A DNA stretch of 64,000 bases from Solilutibacter tolerans (GTDB taxonomy: Bacteria; Pseudomonadota; Gammaproteobacteria; Xanthomonadales; Xanthomonadaceae), in the NCBI RefSeq assembly GCF_900155935.1, contig NZ_FTLW01000003.1, positions 248,001 through 312,000 on the forward strand. Reading direction: 5' to 3'. Made by a program: the position numbers and the translations under genes. This document shows positions 8,280-17,891 of the stretch, piece after piece. Position 1 is the first letter of the stretch. The number at the start of each line of letters is the position of its first letter. Under the pieces are notes generated by a model, which saw only the letters and a list, made by a program, of their open reading frames with translations, made no database searches and had not been told where the DNA came from.

Positions 8280-9890
8280 TCATGCAAATCCTTGCGCTTC
8301 CAGTCGACGCCTCAGGGGCTCCAACTTCCCCGCATAACGACGCCAGGCCCCGATCCCATTCCGGTTCAAAGGCTTGCGTACTTGCGCCTTGCTGGCTGTC
8401 GATACCGGCGACTGATTTCGCGCCAGATCTTCCTGTCCTTGCTGATACTCGCCGCCGCAGAACGCCATGACCTCCTCAAGCTGTGCGCGAGGCTGAGCGA
8501 CTAGCTCTTCGTAACTCACCGCCTTGAAGCGCTTCGGATGCGTTTGCTCGAAGTGGGCGGCAAGCCGCCTGAAATCAGCATAGTGATTCGCCAAGTCATC
8601 TTGCGAATAGCTGTAACCATAAGCCCCAGGAGAAAACGGCTCTTTCAGGTTTGAGAAACAGGTGTCCATCGGATCGCGCACCATGCAGATAATGCGGGCA
8701 TCGGGCATAGAGCGCGCGATGAAACCTGCATTGGATATGTTCAACGGATTCTTGTCGATGATGCTCTTTCGACCAGCGCGGAGATACTCGGTGGCTTCGC
8801 CATAGCGCGCGGCCACGGTCCTATCATCCAATCCGACAGCAGCTTGCACGATGGCCTCGGTTACCGGCGGCTCGTAGAAGCGATCAATAGCCCAAGACAG
8901 GCTGCGGGCGAACACATTCAACTCTCCCGCCGACACCATGTCGGAATGATTGCCCAGCATCCTGTCCAGCACGGTGGTGCCACTTCGCGGCATCCCCACG
9001 ACGAAGACGTGTCTAGCAGCTGCGCCGCCATCATCCAAAACATCAAGTTCAGCCACTTGTGCGCGGCTACCATCCCTAATCAAGGCGTCGATACCTCGGG
9101 ATTCGCGCCCTTGGTCATACGTCTGGTTGGCCCGCCGCAGACCTGCACCAGCAGAAAGATGCTCCCACGCTTCATCGACGGCATCGATGCCATCCAGCTC
9201 CTTGAAAAGCGCGTAATGAAGATCGATACGGTCTTCAACGCCTATGCCTTCCCCAGCGGTTCGCAAGATCTCCTTGATTCTTTCGATTCTGGGGCCGGAA
9301 TCCTGCGTCGGGTGCAGGTATGCGAGCGCCCTGTGAGACATCGAGAACATGGGGTTCAACTTGATCGCCAACTCATGTTCTATTTCGGACTCTTCCAGCC
9401 GCCCCAGATGGCTAAGCACCTCTGCCTTGGAGTAATGCAGCAGATGATGTGCTGGCAGCCGCCTCATTGCGTGCTCAAGGAACGCGAGCGCCACGTCGTC
9501 CGCGCCAACCAGCCACAGCTGTTGCGCGAGCACAGCGGATTCCGAAAGCAATAGCGGGTTGTTCCAATCCGCTTCTTCGATCAACTCGCGGACCAAGCGG
9601 CGCTCATCAAAACGCAGCAGTTGGCGCCCCACATGCGGCAACGCTTGCCAACGCGAGGCGCGACGCATCGCATTGGCCGCTTCCAAGGTCGCGTCCAATG
9701 CATTCCGGTAAGAGCCTTCGAGCAAAGAAGCCTGGCCAAGTTTCAGCCATGCAGCCGGCAAATCGGGCACCTTCGTCACGACCTCTTGGTAGGCCGCTCG
9801 AATGAGGGATAGATTGCCACTCGCCTCGGCAGCACGCACGCCACCCCAGATATCTGCTTCTTGAACGCTCATGCTTGCATCGTATTCCAT
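8280..9890 (-). CDS. TPR-containing sulfotransferase family protein (proximal copy)
   Basis: A paralogue of the next gene downstream with the same architecture over 536 residues. N-terminal TPR-like helices include NLSLIRAAYQEVV, GSYRNALDATLEAANAM and GRLEESEIEHELAIKLNP. The C-terminal sulfotransferase domain has a PAPS loop (VVGMPRSGTTVLDRML) and 3'-phosphate motif (MVRDPMDTCFSNL). Both copies share the ending pattern in which the (G)VSTAS motif precedes K/VQVR and W..Y. It begins 57 bp after the end of the Oar-like receptor gene, past a hairpin terminator. The start is uncertain: neither ATG 9890 nor ATG 9872 has a clear Shine-Dalgarno. Confidence 0.83.
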   Translation of the reverse strand: MEYDASMSVQEADIWGGVRAAEASGNLSLIRAAYQEVVTKVPDLPAAWLKLGQASLLEGSYRNALDATLEAANAMRRASRWQALPHVGRQLLRFDERRLVRELIEEADWNNPLLLSESAVLAQQLWLVGADDVALAFLEHAMRRLPAHHLLHYSKAEVLSHLGRLEESEIEHELAIKLNPMFSMSHRALAYLHPTQDSGPRIERIKEILRTAGEGIGVEDRIDLHYALFKELDGIDAVDEAWEHLSAGAGLRRANQTYDQGRESRGIDALIRDGSRAQVAELDVLDDGGAAARHVFVVGMPRSGTTVLDRMLGNHSDMVSAGELNVFARSLSWAIDRFYEPPVTEAIVQAAVGLDDRTVAARYGEATEYLRAGRKSIIDKNPLNISNAGFIARSMPDARIICMVRDPMDTCFSNLKEPFSPGAYGYSYSQDDLANHYADFRRLAAHFEQTHPKRFKAVSYEELVAQPRAQLEEVMAFCGGEYQQGQEDLARNQSPVSTASKAQVRKPLNRNGIGAWRRYAGKLEPLRRRLEAQGFA

Positions 9891-9900
9891 CTGAAAATGA

Positions 9901-9925
9901 AACGGCCGCCCGGAGGCGGCCGTTT
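9901..9925 (-). terminator. Hairpin between the Oar-like receptor and sulfotransferase genes
   Basis: AACGGCCGCC (9901-9910) and GGCGGCCGTT (9915-9924) form a perfect 10-bp stem around a CGGA loop. On the minus strand the 3' side runs into TTTCATTTTC. It should reduce read-through from the receptor into the sulfotransferase genes, giving unequal expression, rather than separate them fully. Confidence 0.7.
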
Positions 9926-9946
9926 GAGTAACCGACTTCAGTTGAA

Positions 9947-12900
9947 TCAGAAGTCGTACTGCACCATCAAGCGAACCGAACGCGGCTGCTGGAAGCTCGC
10001 CGGCAGCATATAGGTGCTGCTGGCAGCACCCGTCGCTGAAACTTCTGCAGTTTCAATGACCGAGGTGACCTTCTGCGAGTTCAAGATGTTGAAAACGTCC
10101 ATCTTGAATTGCAGGCCCTTCATCCAGTTGGGCTGATACACAACGTTCAAGCCATACTCCGAAGTCCACGGCAGGCGACCCTTGGTGCCGCGCGGTACGG
10201 CAACGACCGAAGCATCGTCAGTGGCATCGCCGGTGGTGCTGCAACGCATGAACGAGGAGCCGTACGGGTGAGCCGAGTAACCATCACTCGGATCCAGGTC
10301 AAGCACGCCCAGGCAGTTGATCGGGCGACCGGACTGCACAATGGCGTTCATGCCGACGGACAGCTCATCGCTGATGTCGTAGCTACCGAACAACTTCAGG
10401 CTGTGGCGACGGTCGTTCGGCAGGAAGCCGTACGTGTCGGTCGTCAGCGCCAGGTAGTCGAAGTCCTGCGTCACGCTGGTATCGCCCTGACCGATGTCGG
10501 ACTTGACGCCACCTTCGGTGTTGCCCTTGCTGCGAGCGTACGTGTAGTTGCCCTGCAGGAAGAAGCGATCCCAACGACCGTCGAACAGGAACTCCAACGC
10601 GGAGTACGTGCGCTTGGCCTTCGGCGACAACAGCGCGCCGGGGACGGTGACTTCGGTCAAGGTGCCGTTGTTGAGGTAATCCGTCACGAAGACCGCGTCA
10701 TTGCCGGGGTTGAACATGCGGCAATACGGGAAGCCTTCGCTGGGCAGCTCGGCATGGTCGCCATTGGCATTTTCGAACGTGTTGGGATCGAAACCGCCCG
10801 CGATCAGCACCGGCACGTAATCGCAGTTGTCATCGATCGCGGCTTTCAGCTCACGCATGATGCCGCGCACGCCGACCGCCACGTTGTCGGTGACCTGCTT
10901 CTGGAAGCCCAGGATGAACTCGTCCTGATACATCGGGTCCAGGTTCTTGGACGCGATCGTGATCGGGTTCTTCGGGTTGCCGGTTTCCGCGTTGATGAAG
11001 CGGAAATTGCCACGCGAGGTCGCACCCGTCGGAGCACCGGTTGCCCGGTCAATACCGGTGAACAGGTAGTCTTCACGCGTGAACAGCGAGGCCGAGGCGC
11101 CGCGCACAGCCACGGACGGGGTCAGCGGCAGTGCATAACGGCCGGCGGTACCGAACACCTTGAAGGAACCGTCGCCATCGACGTCCCAGCTGAAGCCCAG
11201 ACGCGGAGAGATCTGGTTCTCGATCTTCACGTAGGCCTGGCCCTGGCCGTTGACGTTTTCGAAGGTGTCCGAACGGACGCCCATGTACAACATGAAGTTG
11301 TCGGTGATGTTCCAGCTGTCTTCCAGGTAGTAAGCGCTTTGCTTGACGCTGACGACTGCACCCTGGCTGGTGTACTGCAGGCGTGCAACATCGAACTCGT
11401 CACCCGTGTTGGCACGGCCGTCCGGACCGTTTGAGGTCAGGTACGTCCAGCGATAACCACCTTCGAATGCGGAACCGGCGCGCGACTCGTAATCATCGCG
11501 GTCGTAACCGCCGCGGATGCGGTGATCACCCAACTGCCATTCAAGATCGACGCGGTACTGCTCGCGTTCGTCGCCGGAGTTGATGTCCTGCAACGTGGCA
11601 TTACTGATGTTGCAAGGGCTGGAGTAGGCGCCAGTGAGCGTCTGACGATAGCCAGGGCGTGAATCGACCACGGTCGGGCAGCCACCGGTCGGTGCCACGC
11701 GCGGGGTCGGCACGGTGAAGCTGCCATCGTAACTGCCACGACGACCATCCGGGCTAGTGACGTACGTCGAACGGGAGTACTCGCTGCGGCCCGCCAAGGC
11801 GGACAGCGTGAAGCTGTCGGTCAGGTAACCGGTGTACTTCAGGATGTAGTTCTGACCACCCGATTCCGCAACCGTGTCACCCAAGTAGGTGCCGCGAACG
11901 AACGAGCCCGGCGCATTGGTGTACGAGCTGGTGACCGTTTCGCTTTCATCACTGAATGCAGTGAATTCGAGCAGGTTGTTGTCGGTGATGTTCCAGTCCA
12001 TCTTCAACAACCAGGTCGGGGACTTGGTTTCCGAGGTGGTGTTGCTGGTGGCAAGCACGGAACCAAAGGTGTCCGCTTCGTTCTTGCCATACGACAAGAT
12101 GCCGTAGGCGAACAGGCGGTCCTTGATCAGCGCGCCGCTGGCCCAGACGTTGGCGCGGACGCCATCGGACGTGTCCTTCGAGTTGTCCTGGCGCAGGCTG
12201 CCAAAGTCAGGCGTCAGCGGGTTAGCGTAGTACGTGTTCTTGACCTGAGAGCGGAGCGAATCCGGGCTCCAATAGACGTTGCCGCCGGCATGGAACTCGT
12301 TGGTACCGCGCTTGGTGATCTGGTTGACCACGCCGCCCAGCGAACGGCCAAATTCAGCGCCGTAGCCACCGGTCTTGGTCTGCTGCTCCGCAACGGCCTC
12401 GAACGGAATGTTGCTGAAGTTGAGGTTGCGGAAGGTATTGGTGACGTTGAAACCGTTGACGTAGTACTGGTTCTCGGCCACCGAAGCGCCGCCGAAGGAA
12501 GCGAGGTTGCCGAATGCGGCATCGCCACGCACCGTACCCGGGGCCAACAGGGCCACCGAGGTCGTGTCACGACCCACCGGGATCTTGTTGATCTGCTCGG
12601 AGGTCAGGATGGAGGTGGACTCCACCGAGGTCACGTCGATCGGGTTGATGTAGTTGCTGCCCACCACCGTGACGGTGTCCAGCGCCGAGCCGCCGCTGAC
12701 GAAGTCGACGTTGGACGCCGTACCCACGTTGACAGTGACATTACGCGGGCTGCCGCCATTGCGTGAAACGGTGTATTGGCCGGTCGGCAACTGCGAGAAG
12801 CGATAATTGCCAGAGGAGTCGACCGTGATCGTGCGACTAAAGCCGGTTGCTGGATTGGCAACCGTGATCGTGTCACCCGCTGCCGCCTTACCTGCCACGG

Positions 12901-13006
12901 CACCTGCCGTATTGGTCTGCGCCTGAACACCGCCAGCGAAGCAAAGCCCCATCGCCACGGCAAGTGCGCTTCGCTTGAGCGAGGTGCGCATCGTATTAGA
13001 AGCCAT
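9947..13006 (-). CDS. TonB-dependent receptor, Oar-like, with N-terminal carboxypeptidase-regulatory-like domain
   Basis: A 1019-residue outer-membrane receptor. A signal peptide (about residues 1-30, ending VQAQ) is followed by a carboxypeptidase-D regulatory-like domain (about 33-107, with SGNYRFSQLPTGQYTV). Then come a TonB-box region (LDTVTVVGS), a plug (LTSEQINKIPVGRDTTS..LAPGT, GRSLGGVVNQITKRGTNEFH) and a long beta-barrel ending in the terminal aromatic VRLMVQYDF. Oar-type receptors are common in xanthomonads; the ligand is unknown. The start is ATG 13006 with GGGGG 7 bases upstream; a TTG two codons earlier is not needed. The same-strand sulfotransferases follow it. Confidence 0.9.
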   Translation of the reverse strand: MASNTMRTSLKRSALAVAMGLCFAGGVQAQTNTAGAVAGKAAAGDTITVANPATGFSRTITVDSSGNYRFSQLPTGQYTVSRNGGSPRNVTVNVGTASNVDFVSGGSALDTVTVVGSNYINPIDVTSVESTSILTSEQINKIPVGRDTTSVALLAPGTVRGDAAFGNLASFGGASVAENQYYVNGFNVTNTFRNLNFSNIPFEAVAEQQTKTGGYGAEFGRSLGGVVNQITKRGTNEFHAGGNVYWSPDSLRSQVKNTYYANPLTPDFGSLRQDNSKDTSDGVRANVWASGALIKDRLFAYGILSYGKNEADTFGSVLATSNTTSETKSPTWLLKMDWNITDNNLLEFTAFSDESETVTSSYTNAPGSFVRGTYLGDTVAESGGQNYILKYTGYLTDSFTLSALAGRSEYSRSTYVTSPDGRRGSYDGSFTVPTPRVAPTGGCPTVVDSRPGYRQTLTGAYSSPCNISNATLQDINSGDEREQYRVDLEWQLGDHRIRGGYDRDDYESRAGSAFEGGYRWTYLTSNGPDGRANTGDEFDVARLQYTSQGAVVSVKQSAYYLEDSWNITDNFMLYMGVRSDTFENVNGQGQAYVKIENQISPRLGFSWDVDGDGSFKVFGTAGRYALPLTPSVAVRGASASLFTREDYLFTGIDRATGAPTGATSRGNFRFINAETGNPKNPITIASKNLDPMYQDEFILGFQKQVTDNVAVGVRGIMRELKAAIDDNCDYVPVLIAGGFDPNTFENANGDHAELPSEGFPYCRMFNPGNDAVFVTDYLNNGTLTEVTVPGALLSPKAKRTYSALEFLFDGRWDRFFLQGNYTYARSKGNTEGGVKSDIGQGDTSVTQDFDYLALTTDTYGFLPNDRRHSLKLFGSYDISDELSVGMNAIVQSGRPINCLGVLDLDPSDGYSAHPYGSSFMRCSTTGDATDDASVVAVPRGTKGRLPWTSEYGLNVVYQPNWMKGLQFKMDVFNILNSQKVTSVIETAEVSATGAASSTYMLPASFQQPRSVRLMVQYDF

Positions 13007-13542
13007 TGTCAAACCCCCAGGTAGAAGAGTAATGGATTGAAATTTCAGAAATGCTAGTCAAGACCAGAATGCCCGACCGCCCGACTATAGTCCCGCCAAC
13101 GAAACGTTAACAAGGGGGTGTCTGCTATTCATATTAATAAGAGTCGCTTTTCCGGGCATTAGGTCACGCCACCAAGTCCTGCTGGCGCCATCAGGCAATA
13201 GGTGTCAAAGATCCCCGATCCTGTGGCAAACCGGGTACTTAGGCCTGATCTGGTACTCGCGCTCTCCCTTCTCATTGAGAGTTCCGCACATAACCATCAT
13301 CTGCATGCATTATTTACGTTTTGTTCATTTTTAAAAAAACCTTGTCGCATCAAGGCTTTGCCCTCACTCAGAACAAACATTTGACGCCCTTCGCCGCTTA
13401 ATTATTAACAAGACTTTAATTTTCAAGCGGGGCTGGCTACTATCGGGGTAGCCGTGCGTTAAAGCTTCGTGATGAGCAATCGCGCGTGGCCAATCAGCTT
13501 GCCTATGGCAGACGACACTAGCCCTCTTGGAGACAAAGAGTC
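13007..13542. promoter_or_regulatory. 530-bp regulatory gap between two divergent TonB receptors
   Basis: No convincing gene lies here. The part nearest the rightward receptor is AT-rich. A TTGACG at 13381-13386 with TATTAA at 13403-13408 (16-bp spacer) is a plausible promoter, and the leader that follows can fold GGCTAC (13435-13440) with GTAGCC (13448-13453). A terminator-like hairpin facing left sits at 13333-13358. The length and structured leaders suggest regulated expression of both receptors; no operator could be identified with confidence. Confidence 0.45.
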
Positions 13543-16290
13543 ATGAGCTTCAAAACCCATAAGCTTCGCGATGCAATCGTGATCGCACTCGCCGTAGGCG
13601 TCGCCGCTCCCGGCCTCGCCCTCGCCCAAAGCAATGAGGAGTCCGACAGCAAGACCCTCGACCGCATCGAAGTGACCGGCTCGCGCATCAAGCGCGCAGA
13701 AGTCGAAGGTGCACTGCCGGTAACCGTCATTGGTCGCGAACAACTCGAGACCAGCGGCGACATCTCGGTGGCCGACTACCTGCGTAACACCAGCTTCAAC
13801 ACCTTCGGCTCGTTCCAGTCCACCTCGGGCAGCTCGGGCCAGGGCTTCACCGGCATCAGCCTGCGCGGTCTTGGTACCAACCGTACCCTGATCCTGATCG
13901 ACGGCCGGCGTGCACCGACCGCGCCGATGATCGGCAACTCGCAGGATCTGAACTCCATCCCGATGGCCGCTGTCGAGCGCATCGAGCTGCTGTCTGACGG
14001 CGCATCGGCCATCTACGGTTCCGACGCCATCGGTGGCGTGGTCAACGTGATCACCCGCAAGGATTTCGAAGGCATCGAAGCCAGCGTCGGCCTGGGCATG
14101 CCCAGCGAGGCGGGTGGCGACACCAAGGAAATGAGCGTCGTCATGGGCAGCGCCGGTGAGCGCAGCCGCGTGATCGCAGGGGCTTCGTGGAATTCGCGCG
14201 ACGTCATCTATACCCGTGACCGCGATTATTGGTATTCCGCCCCGGGTGCTTCGGTTTATTCGAACAACTTCTCGCGCACCACCTCGACGGCCGCCAGCGC
14301 GTTGCTTGCCCACCCCACCTTCGGCTCCGCCGTGCCGGGCCTGTGCACCAACGGCGATGCCAGCGACCTGTTCTATCAGTCCGCGAACCGCAACTGTCAG
14401 TTCAACCACTCCGCGACTTCGGCCAACCTGACCTCGCTGGACAACCGCGCTGTGTTTGCCCGCGGTGACGTGCAAATCAACGACAACTGGACCTCGTACT
14501 TCACTGCCTCGGTCAACCGCACCAAGAGCTTCGGTCGTTACGCACCGGTCCCCTCAAGCCCGTGGCCGGGCGGCGCCATTCGCCTGGTAGCCGGCACCCC
14601 CAACCATCCGGGTACTCCGACTGCCAATGGCGGTCTGAACCCGAACTGGGCTGACCCGTACTACCAGACGTTCCGCAACCAAGACGTGTTCCTGTTCCAC
14701 CGTTTCGCTGCCCTTGGCCCGCGCGATGGCAACACCGAGAACACCACCAGCAACTTCATGCTGGGCTTCGAAGGCTTGCTGTGGGACAAGGTGGACGTGG
14801 ACTTCGGCATGCGTTACGTGCAGTCGCGCGCCATCAGCCTCGGCACCAACTACGTCGTCGGCGGCCTGGCACAGGCTGCGATCACGGCCGGTCGCTACAA
14901 CATCTACAACCCGTATGCCGGCAACCCCAATGGCCTGGGCATGACCGCGACCATCTCGCGTGACATGGAAACCTCGGTGAAGGAAGTCTACGGTACCGCT
15001 GGCTTCGATCTGTTCAGCCTGCCGGGCGGCAATGCTGCCGCCGTTGTCGGTGCCGAATACCGCGAAGAGGCTTATCAGGACATCTACGATCCGCTGTCCT
15101 CCAGTGGCCAGATCGTTGGCTCGGCTGGCAACTCGGCGGCGGGCGACCGTAACGTCAAGGCTGTCTACGCCGAAGTCCTGTTCCCGTTCTTCAACTCGTT
15201 TGAGATGAGCCTGGCCGGTCGCTATGACCAGTACAGCGACTACGGCAACGACTTCGCACCGAAGGTGTCCTTCCGTTACCACCCGATCGATTCGCTGACC
15301 TTCCGCGCTTCGTATGGTCAGGGCTTCCGCGCGCCGTCGCTGGACATCCTGTCTCAGGCGGCCGCGTTCAGTGCAGTGACCACGTCCGATCCGGCCACCT
15401 GCCTGATGTTCACCGGCTCGCTGTCCTGCAGCAACGCTCAGGTCTCGACCTACAGCATCTCCAACCCGAACCTGGAGTCCGAAAACTCCAAGCAGTGGAC
15501 GGCAGGTGTGGTGTGGGATGCCACCGACTGGATCAACACGTCGCTGGACTACTACAACATCAAGATCGAAAACCAAATCGCCCAGCTGACCCTGGGTACG
15601 GTGGTTGGCTGTCTGCGTGGCACGATCTCGATCTGCCCGAGCGCACTGTCGACCTTCCCGCAGGGCACCGTGCTGCCGAACGTCGGTCTGGGTCTTGGTG
15701 CCCAGTTTGACCCGGCCACGGGCGGCATCGTGAATGCCCAGACCGGTTTCGGCAACATCGGTTACTTCGAAACCCAGGGCTTCGACTGGAAGGTCAACAC
15801 GAACTTCGATCTGGGCACCATGGGCAAGATGCGCAACCAGCTGTCGGCCGGTTATGTGTCTGATTACTCCGGCAATGGTGGTGCAAACACGGCCGGCCGC
15901 AAGGGCCTGCCGCGTATCCGCGCCAACCTGAACAACAATTGGTCGTTCACCAACTGGGACTTCAACTGGAACATCAGCTACATCCACAGCACGCAGTCGC
16001 AGGCCTATCGTGAGTGGCTGGCCCTGATCAACACCCCGGTCTTGACGCCCGTCCAGATCAGCAACAGGGACTTCTACGCATCGCAGCCCTCGCACCTGCC
16101 GTCGTGGGTCATCCACGATGTCCAGGCCAGCTTCAAGGCCCCGTGGAATGCCACGATCTCTGTCGGCGTCAATAACGTCGCCAACAAGATCCCGGTGTTC
16201 GAGAACTACTCCGGTGGCACCAGCTACGACTCCACCCTGTACGATCCCTGGGGTCGTGTGATCTACTTCCGCTACACCCAGCGCTTCTGA
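13543..16290 (+). CDS. TonB-dependent receptor
   Basis: A 915-residue outer-membrane transporter. Its signal peptide (MSFKTHKLRDAIVIALAVGV..ALAQ) precedes a TonB box (LDRIEVTGSRIKR). The plug holds LPVTVIGREQLE, RGLGTNRTLILIDGRR and LLSDGASAIYGSDAIGGVVN, and the large barrel ends in YFRYTQRF. The barrel signature ASYGQGFRAPSL and the iron-independent type plug resemble xanthomonad receptors for carbohydrates or peptides, but the substrate cannot be read from sequence. GGAG lies 8-9 bases before the ATG. It ends at a strong terminator and is transcribed alone, divergent from the Oar-like receptor. Confidence 0.92.
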   Translation: MSFKTHKLRDAIVIALAVGVAAPGLALAQSNEESDSKTLDRIEVTGSRIKRAEVEGALPVTVIGREQLETSGDISVADYLRNTSFNTFGSFQSTSGSSGQGFTGISLRGLGTNRTLILIDGRRAPTAPMIGNSQDLNSIPMAAVERIELLSDGASAIYGSDAIGGVVNVITRKDFEGIEASVGLGMPSEAGGDTKEMSVVMGSAGERSRVIAGASWNSRDVIYTRDRDYWYSAPGASVYSNNFSRTTSTAASALLAHPTFGSAVPGLCTNGDASDLFYQSANRNCQFNHSATSANLTSLDNRAVFARGDVQINDNWTSYFTASVNRTKSFGRYAPVPSSPWPGGAIRLVAGTPNHPGTPTANGGLNPNWADPYYQTFRNQDVFLFHRFAALGPRDGNTENTTSNFMLGFEGLLWDKVDVDFGMRYVQSRAISLGTNYVVGGLAQAAITAGRYNIYNPYAGNPNGLGMTATISRDMETSVKEVYGTAGFDLFSLPGGNAAAVVGAEYREEAYQDIYDPLSSSGQIVGSAGNSAAGDRNVKAVYAEVLFPFFNSFEMSLAGRYDQYSDYGNDFAPKVSFRYHPIDSLTFRASYGQGFRAPSLDILSQAAAFSAVTTSDPATCLMFTGSLSCSNAQVSTYSISNPNLESENSKQWTAGVVWDATDWINTSLDYYNIKIENQIAQLTLGTVVGCLRGTISICPSALSTFPQGTVLPNVGLGLGAQFDPATGGIVNAQTGFGNIGYFETQGFDWKVNTNFDLGTMGKMRNQLSAGYVSDYSGNGGANTAGRKGLPRIRANLNNNWSFTNWDFNWNISYIHSTQSQAYREWLALINTPVLTPVQISNRDFYASQPSHLPSWVIHDVQASFKAPWNATISVGVNNVANKIPVFENYSGGTSYDSTLYDPWGRVIYFRYTQRF

Positions 16291-16322
16291 TCAAGGCTGG
16301 CGCATTCAATCAATGCGGAAAG

Positions 16323-16351
16323 GAGGGTCTCGAAAGAGGCCCTCTTTTTTT
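16323..16351 (+). terminator. Rho-independent terminator of the rightward TonB receptor
   Basis: GAGGGTCTC (16323-16331), a GAAA tetraloop and GAGGCCCTC (16336-16344) form a 9-bp stem with one G-U pair, followed by seven T residues. Confidence 0.93.
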
Positions 16352-16860
16352 ATGCGTGCGCGGCACGAGCAGCCACCGCCATAGACAAGCGGAATCGTTA
16401 CCATGGACTGTGCTGATGACGTAGTCGCCCATGCCTATCCTGCCGTCCGTTTTTTCAACGCCCATGACGACCGCGGAGGGTCACCGAAGCGCACGCCTTG
16501 GACGAGCGAGTCCTCTCTCCACATCACGCGCCGCAACGGTTACTTCGGCAGGCACAACCACTCCCTGCATTCTTGGTCCGGCGTGTATAGCACCTGCCTA
16601 GAAGCAAACGATTGGAGAGGTGATACTGGGTGTCTTGCCTTTCTCAATACGAATTCGTCGATATTCATCGAGATGTCGGAGGCTTTTGGCCTGAGTCATC
16701 TTTCGATCAAGCTCAAACCTGACTAACGTGTGCTGTTTCCGTCCCAGCTGCAGCATTACGACAGCCCTTCCGAGCCCGCAGGCGATGATGGCTTGCGAAT
16801 CACCATAGCGTTCAATGCGCACATGCGCATGGACTCAATCAATCCGACAGGACAACCCGC
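16352..16860. other. Roughly 500-bp stretch without a convincing gene
   Basis: An open frame of 107 codons runs rightward at 16403-16726 (starting MDCADDVVAH). It has no clear ribosome binding site, no recognisable domain, and codon use that becomes AT-leaning in its second half. It may be a decayed gene or chance. I see nothing else here apart from the leader of the following methyltransferase gene. Confidence 0.4.
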
Positions 16861-17865
16861 ATGAGCAACGAAATGCAGGACGCGAACCCGGATCGCCGCA
16901 AGGCATGGGGCAATTATTGGCAGCAAGGTGCACTGCACAGCCTGCCAACCTCGTACGCGGGAAATTATCGCGGTGCCGTGGCGGATTTCTGGGCGTCGAT
17001 TGCCAATACGCTCAATGCCGATCAACGCGTCCTCGACATCGGCACCGGCAACGGCTCGCTGCCCTTCCTCCTTCACTCACAACTTGCTGCGAATTGCCCG
17101 CGCATCGACGCGATCGATCTAGCCGACCAACTCGCCCCGGCATGGCATCAGGCGTTGCCGGACGAGATCCGCGGCAAGATCGCATTCCACACGGCAACCC
17201 AGGCCGAACATCTGCCTTTTGCAGATGAATCATTTGACCTGGCCTGTAGCCAGTTCGGCATCGAGTATTCAAACCTTACTGCGGCGCTTGCGGAAGTTGC
17301 GCGAGTACTTCGTCCGCAGGGTCGACTGGCATTGATCATGCACCATGCCGAATCGCAGCTTGCCTTGGTGGCAGCAGAAGAATTGAAGTGGGCGAACTGG
17401 CTATCAACTGAAGGCAATTTCCTGCAGAAAGCCAGGGATATCTATCCATGGCTGGCATGGGTAGCGGCGGGCAAGCAGGCAGAACTCGTCGACAACCCGG
17501 AGGCCAACAGCGCGCGTACGGCGTTCAATCAGGCACAGGCGGAGATGTCGCAATTCATCGAGTCCAGCCCGATTCCCGACTTGCTGCACGATGCGCGTGA
17601 CATGGTGGCATCGCATATTGATGCGATCCTGTCTGGGCGTGCCAATGCGGCGCAAGCAAACCAGGCATCACTTGAATGGCAGGATGCACTGAAACTGAGC
17701 GCCTTCCGCCAATACGAGCTGATCAAGCACGCGCTCGACAAAGCTTCTTTTCAGCATCTGTCAGGCACATTGGACACGCTCGGATTTCAGATCGAGCACG
17801 CGCAGGCACTCACGGAAGGCGACGACATCCTGATCGGCTGGTCGCTTATCGCCAGCCGTCGCTAA
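16861..17865 (+). CDS. Class I SAM-dependent methyltransferase
   Basis: A 334-residue protein with a Rossmann-type SAM fold. Motif I is VLDIGTGNGSLPF (about residues 57-69), acidic motif II is IDAIDLAD, motif III lies around ATQAEHLPFADESFDLACSQFGIEY, and VARVLRPQGRLALIMHH follows. This pattern is typical of small-molecule or lipid methyltransferases of the UbiE/Methyltransf_11 type. The extra C-terminal 130 residues are helical. The substrate is unknown. It sits alone between the TonB receptor terminator and convergent pckG, so context does not define the pathway. Confidence 0.8.
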   Translation: MSNEMQDANPDRRKAWGNYWQQGALHSLPTSYAGNYRGAVADFWASIANTLNADQRVLDIGTGNGSLPFLLHSQLAANCPRIDAIDLADQLAPAWHQALPDEIRGKIAFHTATQAEHLPFADESFDLACSQFGIEYSNLTAALAEVARVLRPQGRLALIMHHAESQLALVAAEELKWANWLSTEGNFLQKARDIYPWLAWVAAGKQAELVDNPEANSARTAFNQAQAEMSQFIESSPIPDLLHDARDMVASHIDAILSGRANAAQANQASLEWQDALKLSAFRQYELIKHALDKASFQHLSGTLDTLGFQIEHAQALTEGDDILIGWSLIASRR

Positions 17866-17891
17866 TCACTTGATGACGGAGCGCGGCCCGC

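Noticed and set aside
14554-16116. 520-codon open frame antisense to the TonB receptor
   Set aside because: Shadow of the receptor coding sequence; no start signal and implausible composition.
16403-16726. 107-codon rightward open frame
   Set aside because: No ribosome binding site, no recognisable domain and drifting codon use; kept only as part of the gap description.
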